In this document: positions 35,673 to 44,148 of the stretch, in pieces
Numbering within the stretch: the stretch's first letter is position 1
Layout of the letters: every line of letters starts with the position of its first letter
NCBI RefSeq assembly: GCF_004125265.1
Contig: NZ_RDTE01000003.1
Coordinates: 7,688,001-7,752,000 of the forward strand
Length of the DNA stretch: 64,000 bases
Direction of reading: 5' to 3'
DNA from: Streptomyces lydicus
GTDB taxonomy: Bacteria; Actinomycetota; Actinomycetes; Streptomycetales; Streptomycetaceae
Notes under the pieces: model-generated
What the model was told of the DNA's origin: nothing
The model's input: only the letters and a program-made list of their open reading frames with translations
The model's database searches: none
Translations under genes and position numbers: made by a program

Positions 35673-36686
35673 TCAGGCCTTCGGCAGCGGCACGCCGGTG
35701 GCCTTGGCCACGTCGGCGAGCATGTGCTCGGCGGCCTGGATGCCGATGCCGGACATCCAGGTCTCGTCGGGCACGTCGAAGACCTTGTGCTTCTTGACGG
35801 CCGGCAGTTCCTTCCAGACCGGGTTGGACGTGACGTCCTTCTGCTGGGTCTTGCTCGGCGTGTCCGCGGTGGTGACGAACACCAGGTCCGCGTCGGCCTT
35901 GTCGATCTGTTCCGGGCTGACGTCGAGCATCGTCTTGGCCGGGTCGGTCGAGCTCTGCGACTTCGGCCGGGCCAGGCCGATGTCGTCGAGGACCACACCG
36001 CTGTAGGAGGACTTCTGGTAGAGGCGGGTCGGGCCGGCGACGAAGCGCACCACGGACGCCGACGGCATCTTGCCGTGGTACTTCTTCTTGATGGCCTCGC
36101 CCAGCGCCTTGGCGCGGGTCTGGTACTCCTTCAGCTTCCGGTCGGCTTCCTTCTCCAGACCCAGCGCCTTGGCGTGGACCTTGAGATTGGCCTTCCAGGG
36201 GCCGCCGGTGGTCTCGGTGAAGACGGTCGGCGCGATCTGCCGGAGCTTGTCGTAGATCTTCTCGTGCCGGACCTTGGAGGACAGGATCAGGTCGGGCTTC
36301 AGAGCAATGATCTTCTCCAGGTTCGGCTCCAGCAGCGGACCGACGTCCTTGACACCCCCGATCTCGTCCTTGAGGTAGGTGGGGAAGCCGCCCTCGGTCT
36401 TCATGTGCGGGGAGACCGCGCCGACGGGCTTGATACCGAGGGTGGCGACGTCGTCGAGCTCACCGGTGTCCAGCACGACCACACGCTTGGGCTTGGCGGG
36501 GATCTTCACATCGCCGCCCATGGCGCTCTTGACGGTGCGCGGGAAGCCGGCGCCGGCCTTCGCCGCGTCATCGCCGCCCGAGGAGGTGCCGCCGCCGCAC
36601 GCGGTCAGGGCGCCCGCGCCCAGGACGACGGAGAGCAGCGCGGCCGGCAGCCGGCCGGCACCGTGGAGAGTGGATCTGGTCAGCAT
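35673..36686 (-). CDS. Iron-siderophore ABC transporter substrate-binding lipoprotein
   Basis: A 337-aa FecB/FhuD-type binding protein. Signal peptide with lipobox LTAC (Cys near residue 30) followed by a Gly/Ser/Asp linker. Binding lobes: PAKPKRVVVLDTGELDDVAT, LLEPNLEKIIALKPDLILSS, APTVFTETTG, the long linking helix, and PEQIDKADADLVFVTTADT. It is anchored on the outer face of the membrane and delivers ferric siderophore to the two FecCD permeases encoded upstream. It lies between transport and biosynthesis genes, linking both halves of the operon. Confidence 0.92.
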   Translation of the reverse strand: MLTRSTLHGAGRLPAALLSVVLGAGALTACGGGTSSGGDDAAKAGAGFPRTVKSAMGGDVKIPAKPKRVVVLDTGELDDVATLGIKPVGAVSPHMKTEGGFPTYLKDEIGGVKDVGPLLEPNLEKIIALKPDLILSSKVRHEKIYDKLRQIAPTVFTETTGGPWKANLKVHAKALGLEKEADRKLKEYQTRAKALGEAIKKKYHGKMPSASVVRFVAGPTRLYQKSSYSGVVLDDIGLARPKSQSSTDPAKTMLDVSPEQIDKADADLVFVTTADTPSKTQQKDVTSNPVWKELPAVKKHKVFDVPDETWMSGIGIQAAEHMLADVAKATGVPLPKA

Positions 36687-36745
36687 GAGGGTTCAACTTC
36701 CTGAGGGGGAGCGGAAAGGGAAGAGGTTGCGGGGGAGAGGTGGGG

Positions 36746-37558
36746 TCAGGCGGAGACGGCGGTGTGCCGTTTCGCGTTGCCCTTGGGGACGACCAGCGGG
36801 GTGCCGGTCTCGGGGTCGGGGATCACCCGGCAGTCCACGTCGAACACGGACTTGACCAGCTCCGCGTCGAGGACGTCCGCCGGTGCGCCGGCCGCCGCCA
36901 GCTGCCCTTCCTTGAGGACCACGAGGTGATCCGCGTACCGGGCCGCCTGGCCGAGGTCGTGCAGCACCATCACCACGGTGCGGCCCGCCTCGGAGTGCAG
37001 TGCGGCGACCAGGTCGAGGACATCGAGCTGGTGCCGCAGATCGAGGAAGGTGGTCGGCTCGTCGAGCAGCAGCAGCTCGGTGTCCTGGGCCAGCGCGAGC
37101 GCGATCCAGGCGCGCTGCCGCTGGCCGCCGGAGAGCCGGTCGACGCTCTGGTCGCGCAGCTCCAGGGTGCCGGTGCGCCGCAGCGCCTCCTCCACCGCCT
37201 GCTGATCCGCCGTCGACCAGGGGCTCAGCAGCCGCTGGTGCGGGTAGCGGCCCAGCCGGACCAGCGCCTCGACCGTGATCGCGTCGGGGGTGACCGGCTG
37301 CTGGGGGAGCAGCCCCATCCGCAGGGCCAGCGCCTTGGCCGGCATCCGGTGGATGTCGGCGCCGTCCAGCGCGACGGTGCCGGCGGACGGCGCCAGCAGC
37401 CGGGTCAGCCCGCGCAACAGCGTCGACTTGCCACAGGCGTTGGGGCCGACGATCGCGGTGACGGCGCCGCCGGGCAGCACCAGATCGAGGCCGCCGACGA
37501 TCAGCCGGTCGCCGTAGCGCAGATCGAGTCCCTGGGTGGAGAGCTGGTTGGCGGTCAT
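36746..37558 (-). CDS. Iron-siderophore ABC transporter ATP-binding protein
   Basis: A 270-aa FecE/FhuC-type ATPase. Walker A GPNACGKSTLLR (note Ala-Cys in place of Gly-Ser/Ala, still GxxxxGKST), Q-loop LLPQQPVTPD, signature RLSGGQRQRAWIALALAQ, Walker B LLLLDEPTTFLD, switch HDLGQAARYAD. The ATG at 37558 overlaps the preceding permease stop (ATGA) with AGGAG upstream; longer upstream reading lies in the permease gene and is discarded. It energises uptake through the two permeases. Confidence 0.94.
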   Translation of the reverse strand: MTANQLSTQGLDLRYGDRLIVGGLDLVLPGGAVTAIVGPNACGKSTLLRGLTRLLAPSAGTVALDGADIHRMPAKALALRMGLLPQQPVTPDAITVEALVRLGRYPHQRLLSPWSTADQQAVEEALRRTGTLELRDQSVDRLSGGQRQRAWIALALAQDTELLLLDEPTTFLDLRHQLDVLDLVAALHSEAGRTVVMVLHDLGQAARYADHLVVLKEGQLAAAGAPADVLDAELVKSVFDVDCRVIPDPETGTPLVVPKGNAKRHTAVSA

Positions 37559-38631
37559 CGGACACTCCTGTTGACGGAACTGCTCTGACGGATCATCAAC
37601 ACCAGCAGCCACGGTGCGCCCAGCGTGGCGGTGACCACGCCGACCGGCAGCCCGCCGACCGGCAGCAGGTACTGCGCCACCAGGTCGGAGGCGAGCAGCA
37701 GCACCGCACCGGCCAGGCCGGACAGCGCCAGCGTCCCTGCGGTCGGCGGCCCGGCGAGGAACCGCACCATGTGCGGGACGGCGAGCGCGACGAAGGCGAC
37801 CGGGCCGGTGAGCGCGGCGGCCAGCGAGGCCAGCACGATGGCGACGACCAGGATCTGCAGGCGGGCGGTGTGGGTACGCAGACCGAGCGCGCCCGCCGAG
37901 TCGTCGCCCAGGTCGAGGACCGCGAGCCGGCGCTGCAGTACGAAGGCGGCGAGCAGCGCCACGGCCATCGCCCCGCCCGCGGACCACACCTCGGTCCAGG
38001 TCCGCCCGTACACCGACCCCGTGGTCCACTGGAGGGCCGAACCGGCCAGCTCGGTGGGGAAGCGGACCACCATGAAGCTCACCGCGGCGGACAGCCCCGC
38101 CTGTACGGCGAGCCCGACCAGCACCAGGCGGGTCACGCTGACCCCGGCGCGCCAGCCGAACACCCCCAGCAGGACCGCGGCCAGCAGCCCGCCGCCGAGG
38201 GCGGCCAGCGGCATCAGTGCCTGCGAGGCCCCGGCGGCCAGCATCGCCACCGCGCCGAACGAGGCTCCGCCGGTCACCCCCATCACATCGGGGGAGGCGA
38301 GCGGATTGCGGAACAGCCGCTGCAGCAGGGCACCGGCCACCGCCAGGCCCGCGCCCGCCACGATCGCCGCGACCATCCGCGGGGCCCGGAACTCCTGGAC
38401 CACCAGGACGGTGGCGGAATCACCGATCCCGAACAGGCCCTTGACCGCGTCGGCGGGCGGCAGCGGCATATCGCCGTTGGCCACCGACACCGTCACCAGC
38501 GCGCCGAGCACCACGAGGCCGACGAGGGCGAGCAGCACGGTCCGGCGGACCCTGCGCCCGCGTCCGGGGGCGGGGGAGGGAGAGAGGGACGGCGAGCCGA
38601 GCGGCTTCTCGTCCCGTGCGAGGTCGGTCAT
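37555..38631 (-). CDS. FecCD-family iron-siderophore permease (second)
   Basis: A 358-aa permease with a Ser/Pro-rich N-terminal tail, then about nine to ten helices. Family marks: RAPRMVAAIVAGAGLAVAGA, LLQRLFRNPLASPDVMGVTG, the ATPase-contact loop DLGDDSAGALGLRTHTARLQ, and GPVAFVALAVPHMVRFLAG, ending GGLPVGVVTATLGAPWLLVL. It overlaps both neighbours by four bases. It forms a heterodimer with the first permease (38628-39674). Confidence 0.93.
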   Translation of the reverse strand: MTDLARDEKPLGSPSLSPSPAPGRGRRVRRTVLLALVGLVVLGALVTVSVANGDMPLPPADAVKGLFGIGDSATVLVVQEFRAPRMVAAIVAGAGLAVAGALLQRLFRNPLASPDVMGVTGGASFGAVAMLAAGASQALMPLAALGGGLLAAVLLGVFGWRAGVSVTRLVLVGLAVQAGLSAAVSFMVVRFPTELAGSALQWTTGSVYGRTWTEVWSAGGAMAVALLAAFVLQRRLAVLDLGDDSAGALGLRTHTARLQILVVAIVLASLAAALTGPVAFVALAVPHMVRFLAGPPTAGTLALSGLAGAVLLLASDLVAQYLLPVGGLPVGVVTATLGAPWLLVLMIRQSSSVNRSVR

Positions 38632-39674
38632 CGGGCCACCTTCCGGGCCAGCAGTGCCAGCAGCGGCGCGCCGAGGAACGCGCTGATGATGCCGACCTGC
38701 AGCTCGGACGGCCGGATGACGATCCGTCCGAGAATGTCGGCGGCGAGCAGCAGCAGGGGACCGGCGATCAGGCAGCCGGGCACCACGATCCGGTGGTCGG
38801 AGGTGCGCAGCAGCTGGCGGACCAGGTGCGGTGCGGCCAGCCCGATGAAGGCGAGCGGACCGGCCACCGCCACCGCCGACGCGGCGAGCAGGACGACGGC
38901 CAGGCCGCCGGCCAGCCGGATCCGGGTCACCCGTACGCCCAGCGCCTGCGCCGCATCGTCGCCCAGCGCCAGCGCGTTGAGGGCAGGGGCGAGGACCAGC
39001 GCGAGGAGCAGGCCGAGCACCAGGGTCGGCAGCACCGGGTAGAGCACCGACAGCGGGCGCTCGGCCAGCGAACCGGCCATCCAGAACCGGGCCTCGTCCA
39101 GCGACCGCTTGCTGGCCAGCATGACCGTCGAGGTCCAGGAGACCAGGACGAGTTGGAGGACGGTGCCGCCCAGCGCGAGCCGCGCCGGGTCGAGATCACC
39201 CGCGCGCCGGGCCAGCGCCTGCGCGAACAGCGCGGCGGCCGCGGCTCCGGCGAAAGCGAACCAGACGTACTGGCCGGGACGGGTCAGATGCAGTGCGTAG
39301 ATCGCGGTGACCACCGCGAACCCCGCGCCGGCGTTGATGCCGAGCGTCGTCGGGGACGCGAGCGGGTTGCGGGTGACGCCCTGGACGACCGCACCGGCGA
39401 CGCCGAGCGCCGCGCCGACCGCGAGGGCCACCACGGTCCGCGGCAGCCGAAGTCCGGTCACCACCAGGGCATCCCGTCCGTGGACGGCACCGGACAGCGC
39501 GTCCCACACGGTGGACAGCGGTACGGACCGGGCACCGAGGGCGAGGCTCAGCGCGGCACAGGCCGCCAGAGCGCAGAGCCCGGCCACGAACAGCGGGACG
39601 CGCCGCAGGAGATTCGCGGCGGGACGCGCATCGGGCACAGGGGGTGCGGTGGCAGGTGGTTTGATCGTCGGCAC
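38628..39674 (-). CDS. FecCD-family iron-siderophore permease (first gene of operon)
   Basis: A 348-aa permease. It has RLPRTVVALAVGAALGVAGA, VVQGVTRNPLASPTTLGINA, the loop ALGDDAAQALGVRVTRIRLA and GPLAFIGLAAPHLVRQLLRT. The start is a GTG at 39674, with the DmdR/IdeR iron box only 12-30 bases upstream and no strong ribosome site, so it may be translated from a very short leader. As first gene it heads the whole ten-gene iron operon down to 27494. Confidence 0.93.
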   Translation of the reverse strand: MPTIKPPATAPPVPDARPAANLLRRVPLFVAGLCALAACAALSLALGARSVPLSTVWDALSGAVHGRDALVVTGLRLPRTVVALAVGAALGVAGAVVQGVTRNPLASPTTLGINAGAGFAVVTAIYALHLTRPGQYVWFAFAGAAAAALFAQALARRAGDLDPARLALGGTVLQLVLVSWTSTVMLASKRSLDEARFWMAGSLAERPLSVLYPVLPTLVLGLLLALVLAPALNALALGDDAAQALGVRVTRIRLAGGLAVVLLAASAVAVAGPLAFIGLAAPHLVRQLLRTSDHRIVVPGCLIAGPLLLLAADILGRIVIRPSELQVGIISAFLGAPLLALLARKVAR

Positions 39675-39685
39675 GCGTCGTTACA

Positions 39686-39704
39686 TTAGGTTAGGCATAC
39701 CTAA
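39686..39704 (-). promoter_or_regulatory. DmdR/IdeR iron box
   Basis: TTAGGTTAGGCATACCTAA, which differs from the consensus 19-bp actinobacterial iron box TTAGGTTAGGCTAACCTAA at only two central positions. It covers the likely promoter of the permease gene that starts at 39674. Fe2+-loaded DmdR1/IdeR would repress here, so the operon should be on under iron starvation. The FAD monooxygenase gene on the other strand starts 260 bases away and may or may not share the control. Confidence 0.93.
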
Positions 39705-39963
39705 TCCTGCAAACGCGGAAGCGTTAAGCGATCAACTGTCCTTTTTGCCGGGCAGATGTCCGCCGCTGGACCCTCGCGAGGCCCCGACCTGGGGTGATCT
39801 ACCCCTCCACGCTCCCGCTCACTCCGGTGAATCACCGCGAATCCTCTGCCGCACCCCTCTCTCGCAGGGTGCGAGTGATACGGAAAGTGAAGCGATGGAG
39901 CTTTTCGCCCGATGTGCTTCTCTGAGGGGGAGGCCCCGCCGTCCTGCCCGTCCGAGGAGCGCC

Positions 39964-41118
39964 ATGACCCCCACCACGCCCCGTATCGCGATCATCGGCG
40001 CCGGCCCCGGCGGGCTGACCTGCGCCCGGGCGCTGCAGCGCAACGGCGTACCGGTCACGGTCTTCGAACACGACGCCTCCGCCGGTGCCCGCCCACAAGG
40101 CGGCGCGCTGGAGCTGCACATGACGACCGGTCAGGCGGCGCTGCGGTCCGCCGGTCTGCACGAGGAGTTCGCCGCGCTCGCCCGCCCCGAGGGCCAGGAG
40201 GTCCGGCTGCTCGACCACACCGCGACGGTCCTCTTCCGGTACGCCCCCACCCCCGCGTCCGCTCCCGCCCCCGGCGAGGCCGACCGCTCCGAGATCGACC
40301 GGGGCGAGCTGCGCCGGCTGCTGCTGGACTCCCTCACCCCCGACGCCGTGCGCTGGGGCAGCTATCTGCGCACCCTTCATCCGCTCGGCGACGGCCGCCA
40401 CCGCGCCGAGTTCGACGACGGCCACACCGAGACCTTCGACCTGGTCATCGGTGCCGACGGCAGCTGGTCCAGGGTCCGGCCGATGCTCTCCGACGCCACC
40501 CCCCACTACACCGGGGTCACCTTCGTCGAGACCGGATTCGAGGACGCCGACACCCGTCACCCCGAGGTCGCCCGGCTGGTCGGCGCCGGCGGTATGCGCG
40601 CGGAGTCCGCCGGCCGGGCGCTGATCGCCCGGCGCGAGAGCCGCGGCCGCATCCGCCTCTATGCCGCCTTCCGCGGCTCCCAGGACTGGGCGCTGGAGAC
40701 CGGGGTGCGGATGACGGACACCGAGGCGGTCCGCGCCGTACTCCTCGACCGGTTCGCGGACTGGGACGAACGGCTGCTGGCGCTGCTGCGGGACAGCGAC
40801 GGCGGGTTCGCCAATCGGCCGCTGTTCGCCCTGCCGGTGCCGCACACCTGGACGCACACCCCCGGCCTGACCCTGCTCGGCGACGCCGCGCATCTGATGC
40901 CGCCGTTCGCGGTTCCGGGCGCCGGTCTCGCCATGCTCGACGGCGCCGAACTCGCCCGGGCCCTCACCGGACACCCCGACCCGGACGAAGCGGTAGGCGC
41001 CTACGAAGCGGCCCTGCTGCCCCGCGCCGCCGAGGCCGCCGGGCGCGCCGCCCGCGGCATGGCCGAAGCCCTCGGCCCCGGCGCCCCGCTGCGCCATCTG
41101 CGTGACCGCCCGCGGTGA
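39964..41118 (+). CDS. FAD-dependent monooxygenase, TetX-like
   Basis: A 384-aa class A flavin monooxygenase. N-terminal FAD motif IAIIGAGPGGLTCARALQRN, the middle DG motif LVIGADGSWSRVRPMLSD, and GD motif LTLLGDAAHLMPPFAVPGAG. Inner pattern (GGALELHMTTGQAALRSAGL, RGELRRLLLDSL) is close to the TetX/aromatic hydroxylase group, which can hydroxylate tetracyclines or other aromatics. The ATG at 39964 has GAGGAG upstream; the earlier part of the frame is not protein-like. It is divergent from the siderophore operon. The substrate is unknown. Resistance or tailoring function is inference only; no TetR gene is beside it. Confidence 0.85.
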   Translation: MTPTTPRIAIIGAGPGGLTCARALQRNGVPVTVFEHDASAGARPQGGALELHMTTGQAALRSAGLHEEFAALARPEGQEVRLLDHTATVLFRYAPTPASAPAPGEADRSEIDRGELRRLLLDSLTPDAVRWGSYLRTLHPLGDGRHRAEFDDGHTETFDLVIGADGSWSRVRPMLSDATPHYTGVTFVETGFEDADTRHPEVARLVGAGGMRAESAGRALIARRESRGRIRLYAAFRGSQDWALETGVRMTDTEAVRAVLLDRFADWDERLLALLRDSDGGFANRPLFALPVPHTWTHTPGLTLLGDAAHLMPPFAVPGAGLAMLDGAELARALTGHPDPDEAVGAYEAALLPRAAEAAGRAARGMAEALGPGAPLRHLRDRPR

Positions 41119-41251
41119 TGTGCCGGCGCTCCGGTTGCGGCCTGGTCGCACCCGTCGGACGATCGGCAGCGTACGAACGCCGACCGGCAGTGTGCGGACG
41201 CGAGCGCGGCACCGCCCGGCCACGGCAGGGCGCGGAGGGACGGAACGCACC

Positions 41252-42016
41252 GTGGAGATCACTGAGCCCACACCCGGCGCGCCCTGCTGGGTGGAGCTGG
41301 GCACGTCGGACGTGGACGCCGCCAAGGTGTACTACCGCCAGGTCTTCGGCTGGCGCGCCGAGACCGACCCCCGCGACGAGGCGGGCGGCTACACCATGCT
41401 GTACCTCGGGGCCGACCCGGTCGCCGCGCTGACTCCCCTTTACGCCCCTGGGCAGCCGACCGCCTGGACCGTGTCGTTCGCGACGCGGGACACCGATGCG
41501 CAGGCCGCGGCGGTCACCGAGGCGGGCGGGCACCTGCTGATGGGGCCGATGGACGTCTTCGACCTGGGCCGCTTCGCCGTACTGGCCGACCCGGAAGGCG
41601 CGGTCTTCTCGCTGTGGCAGGGCCGGGCGTTCGCCGGTGCCGCGGTGTTCAGCGCACCGGGCTCGCTCGGCTGGGTCGAGCTCGCGACCCGGGACGAGGA
41701 GGCCGCCAAGGCCTTCTATACGCGGATCTTCGGCTGGACCGTGGGCACGCACAAGGACTACCCGCAATGGGGGGTCGACGGCGCCGACTTCGGCGGGATG
41801 AGCGCGCTGGACGAGTTCTACCCGGACGATGTGCGGGCGCACTGGCTGCCGTACTTCGCGGTCGCCGGTGTCGACGAGACGGCCGCCCGGGCCGCCGAGT
41901 CGGGCGGCATGCTGCTGGTGCCCCCGACCGATGTGCCCGCGGGGCCGAGGGTCGCGGTGATCCGGGATCCCCAGGGAGGCCACTTCGGGATCCACGGCGC
42001 CGTTACGGAGGGCTGA
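41252..42016 (+). CDS. Tandem VOC (glyoxalase-like) protein
   Basis: A 254-aa protein with two VOC domains (about 6-125 and 135-250). Each begins with a WVELGTSDVDAAKVYYRQVF / WVELATRDEEAAKAFYTRIF type strand-helix and carries FGW. The first ends VLADPEGAVFSLWQG and the second VIRDPQGGHFGIHG. This is the CFP30B-like VOC family common in mycobacteria and Streptomyces; metal ligands and substrate are not known. The GTG at 41252 has GGAGGG upstream. A paralogue of the same build is at 56535-57335. Confidence 0.82.
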   Translation: MEITEPTPGAPCWVELGTSDVDAAKVYYRQVFGWRAETDPRDEAGGYTMLYLGADPVAALTPLYAPGQPTAWTVSFATRDTDAQAAAVTEAGGHLLMGPMDVFDLGRFAVLADPEGAVFSLWQGRAFAGAAVFSAPGSLGWVELATRDEEAAKAFYTRIFGWTVGTHKDYPQWGVDGADFGGMSALDEFYPDDVRAHWLPYFAVAGVDETAARAAESGGMLLVPPTDVPAGPRVAVIRDPQGGHFGIHGAVTEG

Positions 42017-42191
42017 GTCCGGTAGCGCTCCGGTGTTCCGCGGTGCGGCGACTGCCCGTGCCACGGGCGCACTTGTGCTGTCACACGATCGGCGGCCTGC
42101 TCGTCGTTTCACCACATTCCCCGAGTGGTTTATGCGTAATGTCCACTTCGCGGCAATGGGTGGCATTGCGCGTCGAGAACAGGAGACCCCT

Positions 42192-42614
42192 ATGCCCACG
42201 ACCGACCTCCTCGTGGCCCGAGGCAAAAAGCTCGCAGCCGGTGCGGGCGCACTGGCCGCGGCCGCCGCTCTCGGTGCGACGCTGCTGGCCGCGGCCCCCG
42301 CGCACGCGGCCCCCGAACCCGCCAGGCCCTTCGGTGTGGTCACCGCCAAGACGGGTCTGAGTCAGCGTCAGTACCCCAGTACGGACTCCTCGGTGCGGGG
42401 TCACCTTCACCACCGTGCGCAGGTCGGCCTGGTGTGCAAGGTCCGCACCCAGAGCGTCGGCGGCAACACCGTCTGGTACCTCACCCGCGAGGAGCGCGCG
42501 ACCTGGGTCTCGGCCAGGTATGTGACCAGCAATGGCCCCGTCAGGTTCTGCAAGGACGTCCAGCGCGGCCGGCTGCTGCTGCCGCCCGGCGCGGCGAAGC
42601 ACGCCGTGGGCTGA
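42192..42614 (+). CDS. Secreted small SH3-like protein
   Basis: A 140-aa exported protein. Signal peptide: basic LLVARGKKLAAGAG, Ala/Leu core, cleavage after APAHA (near 40). The mature part has VVTAKTGLSQRQYPSTDSSV, a Cys pair (VCKVRTQ and FCKDVQRG) and WYLTREERATWVSARYV, which is like bacterial SH3 domains that bind cell wall or other proteins. The ATG at 42192 follows AGGAG. A strong terminator stands 13 bases after the stop, so it is monocistronic. Confidence 0.77.
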   Translation: MPTTDLLVARGKKLAAGAGALAAAAALGATLLAAAPAHAAPEPARPFGVVTAKTGLSQRQYPSTDSSVRGHLHHRAQVGLVCKVRTQSVGGNTVWYLTREERATWVSARYVTSNGPVRFCKDVQRGRLLLPPGAAKHAVG

Positions 42615-42626
42615 TGGAGCCCCGGG

Positions 42627-42667
42627 AAGGCCCGGTCCGATGCCGCGGAGGTATCGGACCGGGCTTT
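42627..42667 (+). terminator. Hairpin terminator after secreted SH3-like gene
   Basis: Inverted repeat with arms GGCCCGGTCCGAT (ending 42641) and ATCGGACCGGGC (42653-42664), 11-base loop, followed by TTTCGT. At least 12 perfect pairs. It sits right after the stop codon. Confidence 0.88.
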
Positions 42668-42767
42668 CGTGTGTGCGCCGGGCGGGGTCCGTTCGCGGGG
42701 TTCACGGGGAAGTCGTGGAGCTGGGGGCGGAGCGGGTGCGGAGCGTCGCCGCACCCTTCCGAATTAC

Positions 42768-42781
42768 TGAAACAAGTTCTA
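42768..42781. promoter_or_regulatory. KstR-like operator upstream of acyl-CoA dehydrogenase
   Basis: TGAAACAAGTTCTA fits the actinobacterial KstR consensus TnnAACnnGTTnnA at every fixed position. It lies 89-102 bases before the GTG of the acyl-CoA dehydrogenase. KstR is a TetR-type repressor of sterol/cholesterol catabolism genes, relieved by a CoA thioester. Confidence 0.6.
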
Positions 42782-42869
42782 CTGTGCCCCTCGATCCGGC
42801 AGCCGACGGGCCGTCAGCATCCCGCGCCCCCTCGGACCGGACGACCGGACCGGACGAACTGGAGGGGCC

Positions 42870-44093
42870 GTGCACCTCGAATACACCCCCGAGCAACAGC
42901 AGTTGCGCGCCGAGCTGCGCACCTACTTCGCCGAACTGGTGCCGGACGGTGCCCTCGCCGGCCCGCACGGATCCGAGGCCGGCGCAGACGGCTCCCCGGC
43001 CGGCGCCGCCGACCGGAAGCGCTTCTACCGTGAGACCGTACGACGGCTGGGCAGCGACGGCTGGCTGGGCGTCGGCTGGCCCAAGGAGTTCGGCGGGCGT
43101 GGCCTGTCCCCGACGGAACAGTTCATCTTCTTCGACGAGGCGGCCCAGGCGGGCGTGCCGCTGCCGCTGATGGCGCTGAACACCGTCGGCCCGACGATCA
43201 TGCAGTTCGGCACCGACGAACAGAAGGCCTACTTCCTGCCCCGGATCCTCTCCGGTGAGATCGACTTCGCCATCGGCTACAGCGAACCGGATGCCGGCAC
43301 CGACCTGGCCGCCCTCAAGACCCGCGCCGTACGCGAGGGCGACGAGAAGACCGGGCACTACATCGTCAACGGGCAGAAGATCTGGACGACCAACGGCGAC
43401 ACCGCGGACTGGGTATGGCTCGCCGTGCGCACCGACCCCCAAGCCCCGCCCCACAAGGGCATCACCATGCTCCTCGTCCCCACCAGCGACCCCGGCTACT
43501 CCTGCACCCTGATCAACACCCTCGCCTCGCACGACACCACCGCCAGTTACTACGAGAACATCACCGTCCCGGCCTCCCGCCGCGTCGGCCAGGAGAACAA
43601 GGGCTGGCGGATCATCACCAACCAGCTCAACCACGAGCGGGTCACCCTCGCCGCCCACGGCACCATGGCGATCCGCGCCCTGCACGACGTCCAGCGCTGG
43701 GCCGCCGCCACCAAGCTCTCCGACGGCCGCCGGGTCATCGACCTGGGCTGGGTACGCGGACGCCTGGCCCGCACCCACACCCGCCTCGACGCCATGAAGC
43801 TGCTGAACTGGCAGATGGTCGACGCGCTCCAGCAGGGCACCCTCACCCCCCAGGACGCCTCCGCCGTCAAGGTCTACGGCTCCGAGGCCCGCCGGGACGC
43901 CTATGCCTGGCTGATGGAGGTCGTCGCTTCCGCGGGCCCGCTCAAGGAGGGCTCGGCCGGCGCGGTCCTGCACGGCGAACTGGAACGCGGCTACCGCTCC
44001 GCCGTCATCTTCACCTTCGGCGGCGGCAACAACGAGATCCAGCGCGAGATCATCTCCTGGATCGGCCTGGGGATGCCCCGCGTACGGCGCTGA
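42870..44093 (+). CDS. Acyl-CoA dehydrogenase
   Basis: A 407-aa FAD acyl-CoA dehydrogenase that forms the alpha-beta double bond in acyl-CoA or steroid side-chain CoA esters. Signs: VGWPKEFGGRGLSPTEQFIF, the FAD/substrate loop IGYSEPDAGTDLAALKTRA, NGQKIWTTNGDTADWVWLAV, NQLNHERVTLAAHG, and C-terminal YRSAVIFTFGGGNNEIQREI. The last part has GGNNEI where the usual catalytic Glu segment differs, as in the FadE26/FadE34-type sterol enzymes that work as heteromers (family knowledge; not proved here). The GTG at 42870 follows GGAGG. A KstR-like box upstream and three acyl-CoA ligases further right support a catabolic role. Confidence 0.88.
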   Translation: MHLEYTPEQQQLRAELRTYFAELVPDGALAGPHGSEAGADGSPAGAADRKRFYRETVRRLGSDGWLGVGWPKEFGGRGLSPTEQFIFFDEAAQAGVPLPLMALNTVGPTIMQFGTDEQKAYFLPRILSGEIDFAIGYSEPDAGTDLAALKTRAVREGDEKTGHYIVNGQKIWTTNGDTADWVWLAVRTDPQAPPHKGITMLLVPTSDPGYSCTLINTLASHDTTASYYENITVPASRRVGQENKGWRIITNQLNHERVTLAAHGTMAIRALHDVQRWAAATKLSDGRRVIDLGWVRGRLARTHTRLDAMKLLNWQMVDALQQGTLTPQDASAVKVYGSEARRDAYAWLMEVVASAGPLKEGSAGAVLHGELERGYRSAVIFTFGGGNNEIQREIISWIGLGMPRVRR

Positions 44094-44148
44094 ACGGGGG
44101 TGACCTGGCGTGACCGGTCCACGTCGGGTGCCGGCCTCCGGGCGTCCG

